64,000 nt of DNA from an uncultured Acidimicrobiales bacterium (GCA_938038785.1 CALHTB010000034.1:1-64000), one strand, 5' to 3'. Counted from the stretch's first letter, positions 9,027 through 17,441 are shown. A program made the numbers and translations. Notes: generated by a model not told the origin, from the sequence alone.

Positions 9027-9097
9027 CCGTGTGTGTATGACGCGACCACGACCGTCGACATAGCGGCCTTGGTGGTTGTTGCTTCAGGACCAGCCTC

Positions 9098-9141
9098 TGA
9101 CCCAAACCAAAGTTGGATGTCAGACCCCATGAGTAAGGTCT
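9098..9141. repeat. Dispersed repeat (TGACCCAAACCAAAGTTGGATGTCA), copy 1
   Basis: Related to 45768-45815 (TGACCCAAACCCACGTTGGATGTCA). Confidence 0.6.
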
Positions 9142-9326
9142 CTCGCATCAACTGAAATCGAATTCGGATTTCGCGCAAAGCGTTTGTAGGCTTACCTGCT
9201 GGCTTCACCACTGTGGACGTGTTCACGGACGTATTCACAAGGTGTTGCCACTGTTTGAAAACAGATGCCCTGCTCCGAAATCCGGGGCCTCGGTTCGAAG
9301 CCGAGTCCACAGGGAGGTACTCGTAC

Positions 9327-9680
9327 ATGCGAGCCTATGAATTGATGGTCATTTTTGACTTGGAGACGACCGACGCGTCGCTTCAAGGACATCTCAAGAC
9401 CATGATCTCCGAGACCGTCGAAGCTGACGGTGGCTCGGTCGCCAATGTTGATCACTGGGGCAAGCGCAAGTTTGCTTACCGGATCAAGCACAAGGGCGTT
9501 TATGCCCTCGAGGGCACCTACGTCGTGCTCGAGATCCTCTTGCCAGAAGGCAAGGACCTCTCGAGCCAGGACCGGGCCCTGCGTCTCGCGGACGATGTCG
9601 TTCGCCACAAAATCATTCGGTTGCCCGAATCAGAAGCCACCAAGCGTGGCCTGTTCGGCGCCGTAGAAACCTCGGCATAG
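9327..9680 (+). CDS. rpsF: 30S ribosomal protein S6
   Basis: MRAYELMVIFDLETTD...WGKRKFAYRIKHKGVYALEGTYVVLEI. Confidence 0.96.
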   Translation: MRAYELMVIFDLETTDASLQGHLKTMISETVEADGGSVANVDHWGKRKFAYRIKHKGVYALEGTYVVLEILLPEGKDLSSQDRALRLADDVVRHKIIRLPESEATKRGLFGAVETSA

Positions 9681-9703
9681 AGCCGGAAAGGCGAAGTAAC
9701 ACC

Positions 9704-10186
9704 ATGGCTTACGACAACACCATCACCATCGTCGGAAACCTCACCCGCGACCCGGAGCTCCGGTTCACACCAGGCGGCGCTGCCGTTGCAAACTTCGGTG
9801 TCGCATGGAACCTCAAGGGCCGCGATGGCGCTGAGGACAAGGTCTCCTTCTTTGACGTCACGTGCTGGCGTCAGCTGGCCGAGAACGTAAGCGACTCCCT
9901 TACCAAGGGATCGCGCGTTGTTGTTCACGGACGGCTCGATCAGCGCTCTTGGGAAAACCAAGACGGCGAGCGTCGCAGCAAGGTCGAGATCGTCGCTGAC
10001 GATGTCGCACCGAGTCTCAAGTGGGCCACGGCCGAGCTGACCCGTAACGAATACAACGGACCTGGCGCTGGCCAAGGTGGTCAAGGTGGCGGAGGCGGCG
10101 GTGCACAGTACCGCGAGGCTCCCGACGCACCTGCTGGCCAACCTGCCCCAGCTCCCCAGTACGACATGAACGAAGAGCCCTTCTAG
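9704..10186 (+). CDS. ssb: Single-stranded DNA-binding protein
   Basis: MAYDNTITIVGNLTRDPELRFTPGGAAVANFGVAWN; Gly-rich linker and acidic DMNEEPF tail. Confidence 0.96.
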   Translation: MAYDNTITIVGNLTRDPELRFTPGGAAVANFGVAWNLKGRDGAEDKVSFFDVTCWRQLAENVSDSLTKGSRVVVHGRLDQRSWENQDGERRSKVEIVADDVAPSLKWATAELTRNEYNGPGAGQGGQGGGGGGAQYREAPDAPAGQPAPAPQYDMNEEPF

Positions 10187-10231
10187 GGCCAACCTGCCCT
10201 ACGGGGCCAAAGTTAAGGACGAAATACTCTC

Positions 10232-10687
10232 ATGGCCAAGAAGCCACCACCACGTTCGAAGAAGAACGACAACGGTCGTCGCACCAAGAAGAAAGTCTCG
10301 GTGCTGACGTCGGAAAAGATCGATTACATCGACTACAAGGATGTGAACCTGCTCAAGCGGTTCGTGTCTGACCGTGCCAAGGTACGGGCTCGTCGGGTAA
10401 CCGGTAACGACACCCAACAGCAGGCTGAGGTCGCACGTGCGATCAAGAACGCCCGCGAAATGGCATTGCTGCCATACACCACCCGGGTCACGACCCAGCG
10501 CAACAACCGCGGTCGCGACCGCGGTGACCGCGGCGATCGTGGTCCACGCGGCGATCGCGATGGCGCGCCACGTGACGACAAGGCTGATGCGGACGCACCA
10601 GACGAAGCAACCGAAGCACCAACAGACAACGGCGAGGCCACACCTGAAGAGGTCGCCGCAGTTGTCGAGGCAACGGAGGAAAGCTGA
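10232..10687 (+). CDS. rpsR: 30S ribosomal protein S18 with C-terminal RGD-rich/acidic extension
   Basis: Core IDYIDYKDVNLLKRFVSDRAKVRARRVTGNDTQQQAEVARAIKNAREMALLPYT, then ~60-residue tail. Confidence 0.95.
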   Translation: MAKKPPPRSKKNDNGRRTKKKVSVLTSEKIDYIDYKDVNLLKRFVSDRAKVRARRVTGNDTQQQAEVARAIKNAREMALLPYTTRVTTQRNNRGRDRGDRGDRGPRGDRDGAPRDDKADADAPDEATEAPTDNGEATPEEVAAVVEATEES

Positions 10688-11142
10688 TGATGCAGGTCAT
10701 TTTGAAGGCTGACGTCGATGGACTCGGCACCCGTGGCGACGTTGTCAACGTCGCGGACGGATACTTCCGTAACTACTTGTTGCCTCGTGGGCTTGGCTAC
10801 AAGGCCACCAAGGGCGCCGAGGCTGAAGCCGAAGCTATGCGTCGTGCAAGCGCCGCAAAGAACGAGGCAAACCGCGCAGAAGCAGACAAGGTTGCAGCGT
10901 CGATCGTTCCACAGGTGATCACCATCTCGGCCAAGACCGACGATGCTGGCACCCTGTTTGGTTCGGTAAGCGCTCAGGATCTCGCTGCAGCCGTTGAAGA
11001 ACAGACCGGTCACGTCATCGATCGCAAGGCATTCCAAATGGATGCCGCGATCAAGACGCTCGGTCAGCACATGGTGATGACGAACATCCACAGCCAAGTG
11101 CAGTTCCCAACCACGGTTGAAGTTGTCGCTGACGAGGGGTAA
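10687..11142 (+). CDS. rplI: 50S ribosomal protein L9
   Basis: MQVILKADVDGLGTRGDVVNVADGYFRNYLLPRGLGYKAT. Confidence 0.96.
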   Translation: MMQVILKADVDGLGTRGDVVNVADGYFRNYLLPRGLGYKATKGAEAEAEAMRRASAAKNEANRAEADKVAASIVPQVITISAKTDDAGTLFGSVSAQDLAAAVEEQTGHVIDRKAFQMDAAIKTLGQHMVMTNIHSQVQFPTTVEVVADEG

Positions 11143-11182
11143 TCACCTCACCTAGCGTCGGGTTTACCCGCTGAGAGAACGT

Positions 11183-11212
11183 GATACCGCACCACTTTGG
11201 TGGTGCGGTATC
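11183..11212. terminator. Strong hairpin after rplI
   Basis: GATACCGCACCAC TTTG GTGGTGCGGTATC, 13-bp perfect stem, followed by GTCGTTTTG. Confidence 0.8.
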
Positions 11213-11302
11213 AGTCGTTTTGCGGCGCTGTTGATCACCTGAAGATATGCACAGACAATCCACAGGCAGATTCGCGCGTATCCGCGCAGTTTGCGCGAAG
11301 TT

Positions 11303-11313
11303 ATCCACAGTGT
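11303..11313 (+). promoter_or_regulatory. DnaA-box-like sequence TTATCCACA upstream of dnaB
   Basis: Exact TTATCCACA within ...GAAGTTATCCACAGTGTC..., with weaker ATCCAC-type neighbours. Confidence 0.5.
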
Positions 11314-11483
11314 CGTCCACTGGTGAACTCCGTGATATCCACCGAAAACTGCTCGATATCCCCGAGTTTCCCACTGGTGTCTCACAGGCAAGTCACGGCA
11401 CGCTAGACCTGTGAAAAACGTGCGTGTCACAGGCCATCGTCATGATAGGAACGACAAGGTTCGTTCGTCGAGGAGGCCGACCA

Positions 11484-12995
11484 ATGTCTGAGACAACTGA
11501 CGATGCGCCGCCACCACACGACGACACCAGCTCAGTACCCAACGAACCCGACATCTTCGAATCGGGCGGTGGCGGGTTCGAGCCGGTCGGGGGAGGCTTT
11601 GAACCCAGCGGTGCCGGCGGGTTCGATGATGCCCCGCGTCGGATTGAGGCTCGCACTGGCCGCACCCCACCGCACAACATCCAGGTCGAGCAGTCGTTGT
11701 TGGGCGTCCTGTTGTTGTCTCGCGATGCCATCGCCAGTGCATTGGAGGTTGCTGAAGCCGCGCACTTCTACCGGCCAGCGCACCAACACATCTTCGAAGC
11801 CATCACCACCCTCTACGGTGCTGGCGACGAAGCCGATGTCGTAACCGTTGCCGACCTTCTCGACCGCAGCGGGCAACTGGAAGGCATGGGCGGCAGCTCC
11901 ATGCTTATGGACTTGCAAGCCCAAGCTCCCGCTGTCACCGGTGCGAAGAAGTACGCCGAGATCGTCCGCGAAAACGCACTCTTGCGTCGCATGATCAGCG
12001 TCGGCAACGAAATCGCTGAGATTGCCTACGGTCGGCCCGAAGATGTCGTGAAGGCCGTCGACGAGGCCGAGCACCTGATGTACGAGGTCGGCCAAGGTCG
12101 TGCCAGCGACACGATGGCCGACATGCATGAGTTGGTGCCACAGATTCTCGACCGTCTCGAAATGCTCTACGAACGTGGCGAGGGCATCACCGGCACGCCC
12201 ACTGGTTTCGTCGACCTCGACGAACTCCTTTCAGGCTTGCAGCCAAACGCGTTCATCGTTGTTGGTGCTCGCCCCGCTATGGGCAAGACAAGTTTTGCGC
12301 TCAACCTGGCCGCACATGCTGCAATCGAAGCGCAGAAGCCCACCCTCATCTTCTCGTTGGAGATGGGCCAGCTCGAGCTCAGCCAGCGCATGTTGTGTTC
12401 GGAGTCCCGGGTTGACGCCATGAAGATGCGTGACGGCAAGCTCGACGAGTCCGATTGGACCAAGATCAGCTCAGGTGTTGGTCGGCTGTCCGAAGCTCCC
12501 GTGTGGATCGACGACAACCCTGGCCTCACGGTTATGGACATTCGTGGACGAGCTCGACGTTTGAAGTCTCAGGTCGGCGACCTCGGCCTGATCGTCGTCG
12601 ACTATATCCAGCTGATGACCGGCCGTTCTGGCGCCGAGAGCCGTCAGGTCGAGATCTCCGAGATCTCCCGAAACCTGAAGATCCTCGCCCGTGAGCTTGA
12701 AGTACCCGTCATGGGGCTGTCGCAGCTGTCTCGTACGCTCGAGTCCCGCCAAGACAAGCGGCCAATGCTGTCGGACCTGCGTGAGTCTGGCGCAATCGAG
12801 CAGGACGCCGACGTGGTGATGTTCCTGTATCGCGACGAGGTCTACAACCCCGAAAGCCCCGACACTGGAATTGCCGAAGTCATCGTGGCCAAGCACCGTA
12901 ACGGCCCCACCGACACCATACGGCTGGCATTCCTGCCGCAATACACCCGCTTCGCCAACATGGCCCGCAACCCCTCAGCCAACGCCGGCATGTAG
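11484..12995 (+). CDS. dnaB: Replicative DNA helicase DnaB (no intein)
   Basis: PPHNIQVEQSLLGVLLLS, VVGARPAMGKTSFALNLA, VDYIQLM; contiguous reading frame. Confidence 0.96.
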   Translation: MSETTDDAPPPHDDTSSVPNEPDIFESGGGGFEPVGGGFEPSGAGGFDDAPRRIEARTGRTPPHNIQVEQSLLGVLLLSRDAIASALEVAEAAHFYRPAHQHIFEAITTLYGAGDEADVVTVADLLDRSGQLEGMGGSSMLMDLQAQAPAVTGAKKYAEIVRENALLRRMISVGNEIAEIAYGRPEDVVKAVDEAEHLMYEVGQGRASDTMADMHELVPQILDRLEMLYERGEGITGTPTGFVDLDELLSGLQPNAFIVVGARPAMGKTSFALNLAAHAAIEAQKPTLIFSLEMGQLELSQRMLCSESRVDAMKMRDGKLDESDWTKISSGVGRLSEAPVWIDDNPGLTVMDIRGRARRLKSQVGDLGLIVVDYIQLMTGRSGAESRQVEISEISRNLKILARELEVPVMGLSQLSRTLESRQDKRPMLSDLRESGAIEQDADVVMFLYRDEVYNPESPDTGIAEVIVAKHRNGPTDTIRLAFLPQYTRFANMARNPSANAGM

Positions 12996-13107
12996 CGCCA
13001 AACTGTCAACAGACAGCCAACCTGAGAAATGGCAATACAACTGAAGCTATGCCAAGTGTGCCGGATGCCAGATTTCCGCCTTCGACTCGTTGAATACAAC
13101 AATCCGT

Positions 13108-13422
13108 TCAGTGTGCTGGGGGGGCTTGTGCAAGTAGCTGAACTACTTCAGCGACGTGAGCCGACAGGTACTCGACTAACCGAGTGTCCTTGCACCGTCC
13201 GTAGAGCACATGGCCTCCCAGCATCTCGCGAGACTTCAAACGCTCGGCAAATGCTCTGTCGTTGATGACTGGAATTGCGTGTTTGTCCCACGCGTAAACC
13301 GCAACGTCGTCGTCAGCCGCGTCACCGAGTCCAGCGTTGTCTATGGTCCAACACTCGTGACCGGCGCCAACCAAAACCTGCCGAGCGCGGGCGTCAACGT
13401 TGTTGTCGAGCACGAACCTCAC
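13108..13422 (-). CDS. DUF5615-type PIN-like putative toxin
   Basis: MRFVLDNNVDARARQVLVGAGHECWTIDNAGLGDAADDDVAVYAWDKHAIPVINDRAFAERL; PIN-like acidic residues. Confidence 0.7.
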   Translation of the reverse strand: MRFVLDNNVDARARQVLVGAGHECWTIDNAGLGDAADDDVAVYAWDKHAIPVINDRAFAERLKSREMLGGHVLYGRCKDTRLVEYLSAHVAEVVQLLAQAPPAH

Positions 13423-13427
13423 GGATG

Positions 13428-14084
13428 CTATGCGACTGATTCACGTGCAAGGGCTAGGTCACTCTGACGCAGCTGGGGGAATGCCTCAAATATCTCGTCG
13501 TCAGGTACCCCATCTTTGAGGTAGGTGACAACCGTTCCGATCTTGATTCGAGTTCCGGCGAACGTCGGCGCATTCGCCATTCGACGCCGATGTTGAGCTA
13601 CCTGCCCGCTCTCGTTCCCATCGCGGGAAGCGAAGCTGCGGATCTTCGCCCGGATCTCGCGCAACGGCAAGACCTGACGCATCGTTCCTTGCGCCGGTTG
13701 TTTCGATCCTTCCCAACTGCCATCAGCGTGCTGGAAGTGAATCTCATCCGAGCCTGCCTCGCGAGCGAACACAAGCTCAGTTAGCGGGGAAGAATACTCA
13801 CGCCGCGTTCGGTCCAGGACCCTCCCGATGTTCTGGTGGCTGTAGCCGCCAAGCTGCCGAAGCTGGGCATAAACAAGCAGAGCCTGAAGTTCACTAAAGT
13901 CGTATAGGCGGACAGCTGCCCCCACACCATCCTGTCGGACCACGCTCGGTTTCACGTAGCCCTTTGCATCTAGTCGCCGGAGCTGAGCGAGTGACATTCC
14001 CGCCATCTTCGCGGCGCGTCGCTCGTTGAAGGTGATCAATACGTCAGCGCTTGTGTTCTCATCGGTGTTCGCATCTACGTGCAT
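13428..14084 (-). CDS. MerR-like HTH plus DUF433 domain protein, putative antitoxin
   Basis: N-terminal AAKMAGMSLAQLRRLDAKGYVKPS HTH; C-terminal APTFAGTRIKIGTVVTYLKDGVPDDEIFEAFPQL (DUF433-like). Confidence 0.75.
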   Translation of the reverse strand: MHVDANTDENTSADVLITFNERRAAKMAGMSLAQLRRLDAKGYVKPSVVRQDGVGAAVRLYDFSELQALLVYAQLRQLGGYSHQNIGRVLDRTRREYSSPLTELVFAREAGSDEIHFQHADGSWEGSKQPAQGTMRQVLPLREIRAKIRSFASRDGNESGQVAQHRRRMANAPTFAGTRIKIGTVVTYLKDGVPDDEIFEAFPQLRQSDLALARESVA

Positions 14085-14300
14085 TGACCTCTCCTTCCAC
14101 GCTTCGCGGGACAGTGCGCGCGGAGCGCGCGAAATTAATCGTAGCCGTTCTGCGCCAACCGTCTATCTTAACGTCGTATCGGAACCTTTGCAGAAGCTCG
14201 GCACGGTGGTGTGCCGCGCGAAGAAACATACAGACCCCCTGTGACAGCCAGTATCTAACTCACCGATCGGACGCTCGACCTGCTGGTCCCGACAGAAGCG

Positions 14301-14388
14301 TGGGAGGGTGGAAGCCACGGCAAGCAACACTTAGGGAAGTGTTGTCGTGATGCGTGGAGGGAGTCGTGACTCCCACCCTGTATTCCCA
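14301..14388 (+). ncRNA. Candidate multi-stem structured RNA/leader
   Basis: Outer TGGGA/TCCCA and GGGTGG/CCACCC pairings enclosing CAACACTT-AGGG-AAGTGTTG and GGGAGTC-GT-GACTCCC hairpins. Confidence 0.35.
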
Positions 14389-14466
14389 CTTATGTCCGGC
14401 GAGGGCGAATCACCAGACACCTGTAGCATCGGGCCAGTTTCCGCCGACCTTGAGAGGAAAATTTCT

Positions 14467-14691
14467 GTGCTGGCTCAGACCCTGTTTCTTGGCGAGAACC
14501 TGCTTCCTCTGCTGGCCCTTGCCTTTGGTGGGGCATTGGTCGTCGGGCCAGGCCTTGCGCTCATCAAGCCGCCCGAGAATCGTAAGAACGAAACCGACCT
14601 TGAGAAGCCGCCCCTTGGACGCACGATCGTGTTCATTGCGCTGGGTGCCCTGATGGTGGTGTGGGCTCTCGCCAGCCTTCTCTCGGGCTAA
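14467..14691 (+). CDS. Small two-TM membrane protein
   Basis: GTG start after GAGAGGA; LAQTLFLGENLLPLLALAFGGALVVGPGLALIK...GRTIVFIALGALMVVWALASLLSG. Confidence 0.6.
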   Translation: MLAQTLFLGENLLPLLALAFGGALVVGPGLALIKPPENRKNETDLEKPPLGRTIVFIALGALMVVWALASLLSG

Positions 14692-14700
14692 GCGGCGGGG

Positions 14701-15405
14701 TTAGCTTGCCGCTGCCGATTCGATGAGGCCGACGAAGATCGGATGTGGCTCGTCGACGCTTGAGCGCAACTGGGGCTGATACAGCGTTCCCACAAAGAAC
14801 GGATGGTCGACGCGCTCTACGGCCCGCACCTCGCCGGTGTCATCGATGGCAGAAACGGCCATGCCTGCCTGGCTGGCAATATCTTGCACGCTCGGGTCGA
14901 GGCCGTAGTTGCACGTGGTGTGTTCGTGCTCTGTGGTGCTGCCATGGAGCTTGGCGAGTTGTGATTCGGGTGTGATCTGAAGCTCGATGACTTTGCCGTT
15001 GATCGAGCACGACAGCTGGGAGACGATCGTCGTGCCGGTCGGGGAAGTTCCCGTCGATTCGGCGTACTCGTTGTGTTCGGCATCGGCGATTCCAACGAGG
15101 GTTCGAGCATGCTCTAACAGAACATGTTGAAAGCCGCCTCAAGTGCCGACCAGTGGAACCCCGCGTTCTCGTGCTGATCGGATGACCTCGTCGGCGTTGT
15201 CGGGAACGTAATAGGGGGAGCCCGGGCCGATGACAACCGCGCCTTCGAACGACGCGATGAACTCTTCGGTGATGTCGGGTGTCCTCACCACGGTGATCGC
15301 CATGTCGTGATCCGACGCCGACATTGCGTGCTCTAACGCTTCGATCGTCGCCACGTGGTACTTCGCATCAGGGGGAGAGTCGATGATGACGGAGATCTGC
15401 TTCAC
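14701..15405 (-). CDS. Class I glutamine amidotransferase-like (CTP synthase C-terminal-like) protein, predicted selenoprotein with UGA at 15141-15139
   Basis: N-half MKQISVIIDSPPDAKYH...VVIGPGSPYYVP...GVPLVGT, then TGA, then the same frame continues GGFQHVLLEHARTLVGIADAEHNEYAEST...DHPFFVGTLYQPQLRSSVDEPHPIFVGLIESAAAS to TAA/TAG stop at 14701. TGA sits at the nucleophile Cys of the G-T-C-G-G motif. Confidence 0.8.
15108..15126 (-). promoter_or_regulatory. Candidate bacterial SECIS hairpin
   Basis: Minus strand CATGTTCT-GTT-AGAGCATG: 8-bp stem (one G-T), 3-nt loop beginning with G, loop ~20 nt after the TGA. Confidence 0.6.
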
Positions 15406-15481
15406 GCTGGGAACACTAGCCGCCTGCTAGATGACGGTCTCGGCCAACCGCAGCGCGAATCGAGAGCCGCAGGCTCGGATC

Positions 15482-15535
15482 GCGCCTGCTGGAAAAACAG
15501 GCGCCCCCGGCCGCATGGCGGAACGCGACCGGGGG
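15482..15535. terminator. Two adjacent hairpins
   Basis: GCGCCTG...CAGGCGC followed by CCCCCGG...CCGGGGG. Confidence 0.6.
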
Positions 15536-15715
15536 CTTCCCGAATCGGAGACGGCGGTTCTCCAATCGGGCGAGGTTCACCCTAAGTGCCCTTTTTCGAA
15601 ACATCACCATTCGAAACGCAGCTTTTAGATGGTTTTAAGAGAAATAGTCGGGTCGACCTATATCGATCAGAAATTATCGGGAAAATGGTGTTCCTACAGG
15701 CGCCTAGTCGCAATT

Positions 15716-16195
15716 CTAGTGGTCGTCGCTAAGCGCCAAAAGCGCGAGCTCGACCGCAACTGTGCCGGCTTCTTCGCCGACATTGTGGCCGCCGGGGCCC
15801 TCACTCCGCGCGTTCGCTTGGGAATCATCTTCGACGGTGAGGACACCCATTCCAATCGGGATTCCGGTGTCGAGCTGGACGTCCATAATGCCGCGTCCGC
15901 ATTCCCCAGCTACAAGCTCGTAGTGGGTAGTTTCGCCTCGGATGACCGCACCGACGACGACGATGCCATCAACTCGACCCGACTGGGCCAGCTGTTTCGC
16001 AGCGAAGGGAAGCTCAAAGGCCCCCGGCACCGTGATCTCCTCGATTTTCGTCACTCCGTAGCTGTGGAGGCCGCGACGAGCTCCCTGCGTCAACCGGTCG
16101 ACCACCGTCGAGTTCCACCGAGTCGAGATGATGCCGATGCGAAGGTTCGAACCGTCGAGCTCGAGAACGTCAGCGCGCTCGTCGCCGCTAGCCAT
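15716..16195 (-). CDS. ribH: 6,7-dimethyl-8-ribityllumazine synthase
   Basis: RIGIISTRWNSTVVDRLTQGA, VPGAFELPFAAKQLA, VVVGAVIRGETTHYE. Confidence 0.95.
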   Translation of the reverse strand: MASGDERADVLELDGSNLRIGIISTRWNSTVVDRLTQGARRGLHSYGVTKIEEITVPGAFELPFAAKQLAQSGRVDGIVVVGAVIRGETTHYELVAGECGRGIMDVQLDTGIPIGMGVLTVEDDSQANARSEGPGGHNVGEEAGTVAVELALLALSDDH

Positions 16196-17441
16196 CAGTT
16201 TCACCCTCGCCGTTTGACATGAGGTGTCCCATGCGATCGCGCTTGGTGGCGAGATATCGCTCACGGTTGTGGGTGGCCTTGATGTCGATCGATACTCGCT
16301 CGACGATGTCGAGGCCGTAGCCCTCAAGGCCGCCGTACTTGACCGGGTTGTTGGTCATGAGGCGCATCGAGGTGACGCCGAGGTCGGCCAACATGTTTGC
16401 GCCGACGCCGTACTCGCGCGAGTCCACCGGCAATCCTTGGGCCGTGTTTGCGTCGATCGTGTCGAGGCCTTCATCGTCTTGCAAGGCGTAGGCGCGAATC
16501 TTGTGTCCGATGCCAATGCCTCGGCCCTCATGGCCTCGCAGATACACCAGAACACCGCATCCTTCCTCGGCGATCATCGCCAGGGCGGTTTCGAGCTGAT
16601 AACCGCAGTCGCATCGTTCCGACGCCAAAATGTCGCCGGTGAGACATTCCGAATGAACTCGAACCAGTGGCGCCTCGCAGCTGCTGAGGTCGCCCATCGT
16701 GTAGACAAGGTGCTCTTCGTTGTCCATGAGCGAGCGGTAGGCATGGGCGGTGAAGTCGCCGTATCGAGTCGGAATCGTGGCCTCTCCGAAGTGTTCGACC
16801 AGCTTCTCGCTTTGACGGCGATAGCGGATGAGGTCGGCAATGGAGATAACCAGCAGGCCGTGCTCGTCGGCGAACTCGCGACACTCGGGTAAGCGCTTCA
16901 TCGTGCCGTCGTCGTTTACGATCTCGCAAAGGGCGCCGACCAACGGACGGTTCGTCATGCGACACAGGTCGATCGCGGCTTCGGTGTGACCCGCACGCTT
17001 CAACACACCGCCGGGGCGTGCCCGGAGCGGGAAGATGTGGCCGGGGCGAGCAAACTCGCCCGCAACCGATGTGGAGTCGGCCATTGCGTTGATCGTGCGA
17101 GCTCGATCGCCCGCCGAGATCCCGGTCGTGCACCCCTCGATCAGGTCGATCGTCACGGTGAATGCCGTGCGATGTGACTCGGTGTTGTCGGCAACCATGA
17201 GCGGGAGGCGCAACTCCTCGGCCCGCTCGTCGAGCAGGGGAGCGCAGATCACCCCGCTCGTGTGGCGAATCATGAACGCCATCTGTTCCTCGGTGATGGC
17301 ATCGCCAGCGATGATGAGGTCTCCCTCGTTTTCGCGGTCCTCGTCGTCAACGACGACGAGGAACTCGCCAGCGGCGAACGCTTCGAGGGCTTTGTCGATT
17401 GGGTCGAGCATGCTCGCTTGTTCTGTCTGTGCAGTGGTCAT
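16188..17441 (-). CDS. ribBA: Bifunctional DHBP synthase / GTP cyclohydrolase II
   Basis: VVVDDEDRENEGDLIIAGDAIT, RARPGGVLKRAGHTEAAIDL, VRVHSECLTGDILASERCDCGYQLE. Confidence 0.96.
   Translation of the reverse strand: MTTAQTEQASMLDPIDKALEAFAAGEFLVVVDDEDRENEGDLIIAGDAITEEQMAFMIRHTSGVICAPLLDERAEELRLPLMVADNTESHRTAFTVTIDLIEGCTTGISAGDRARTINAMADSTSVAGEFARPGHIFPLRARPGGVLKRAGHTEAAIDLCRMTNRPLVGALCEIVNDDGTMKRLPECREFADEHGLLVISIADLIRYRRQSEKLVEHFGEATIPTRYGDFTAHAYRSLMDNEEHLVYTMGDLSSCEAPLVRVHSECLTGDILASERCDCGYQLETALAMIAEEGCGVLVYLRGHEGRGIGIGHKIRAYALQDDEGLDTIDANTAQGLPVDSREYGVGANMLADLGVTSMRLMTNNPVKYGGLEGYGLDIVERVSIDIKATHNRERYLATKRDRMGHLMSNGEGETDG

Noticed and set aside
11220-11410. Calling this spacer oriC
   Set aside because: Only one exact DnaA box and no dnaA/dnaN here; insufficient without skew data.
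11484-12995. Intein in DnaB (and in GyrA/GyrB)
   Set aside because: All three reading frames run through the conserved motifs without insertion.
14301-14388. tRNA-Sec or SRP RNA
   Set aside because: No TCA anticodon arm, T-loop GGTTCGA, or GGAAG/GCAGCC SRP signature.
14701-15405. Interpreting the split GATase as a simple pseudogene
   Set aside because: Only one stop, it is TGA, it is exactly at the catalytic Cys, and a SECIS-like hairpin follows; decay is less likely, though a sequencing error cannot be excluded.
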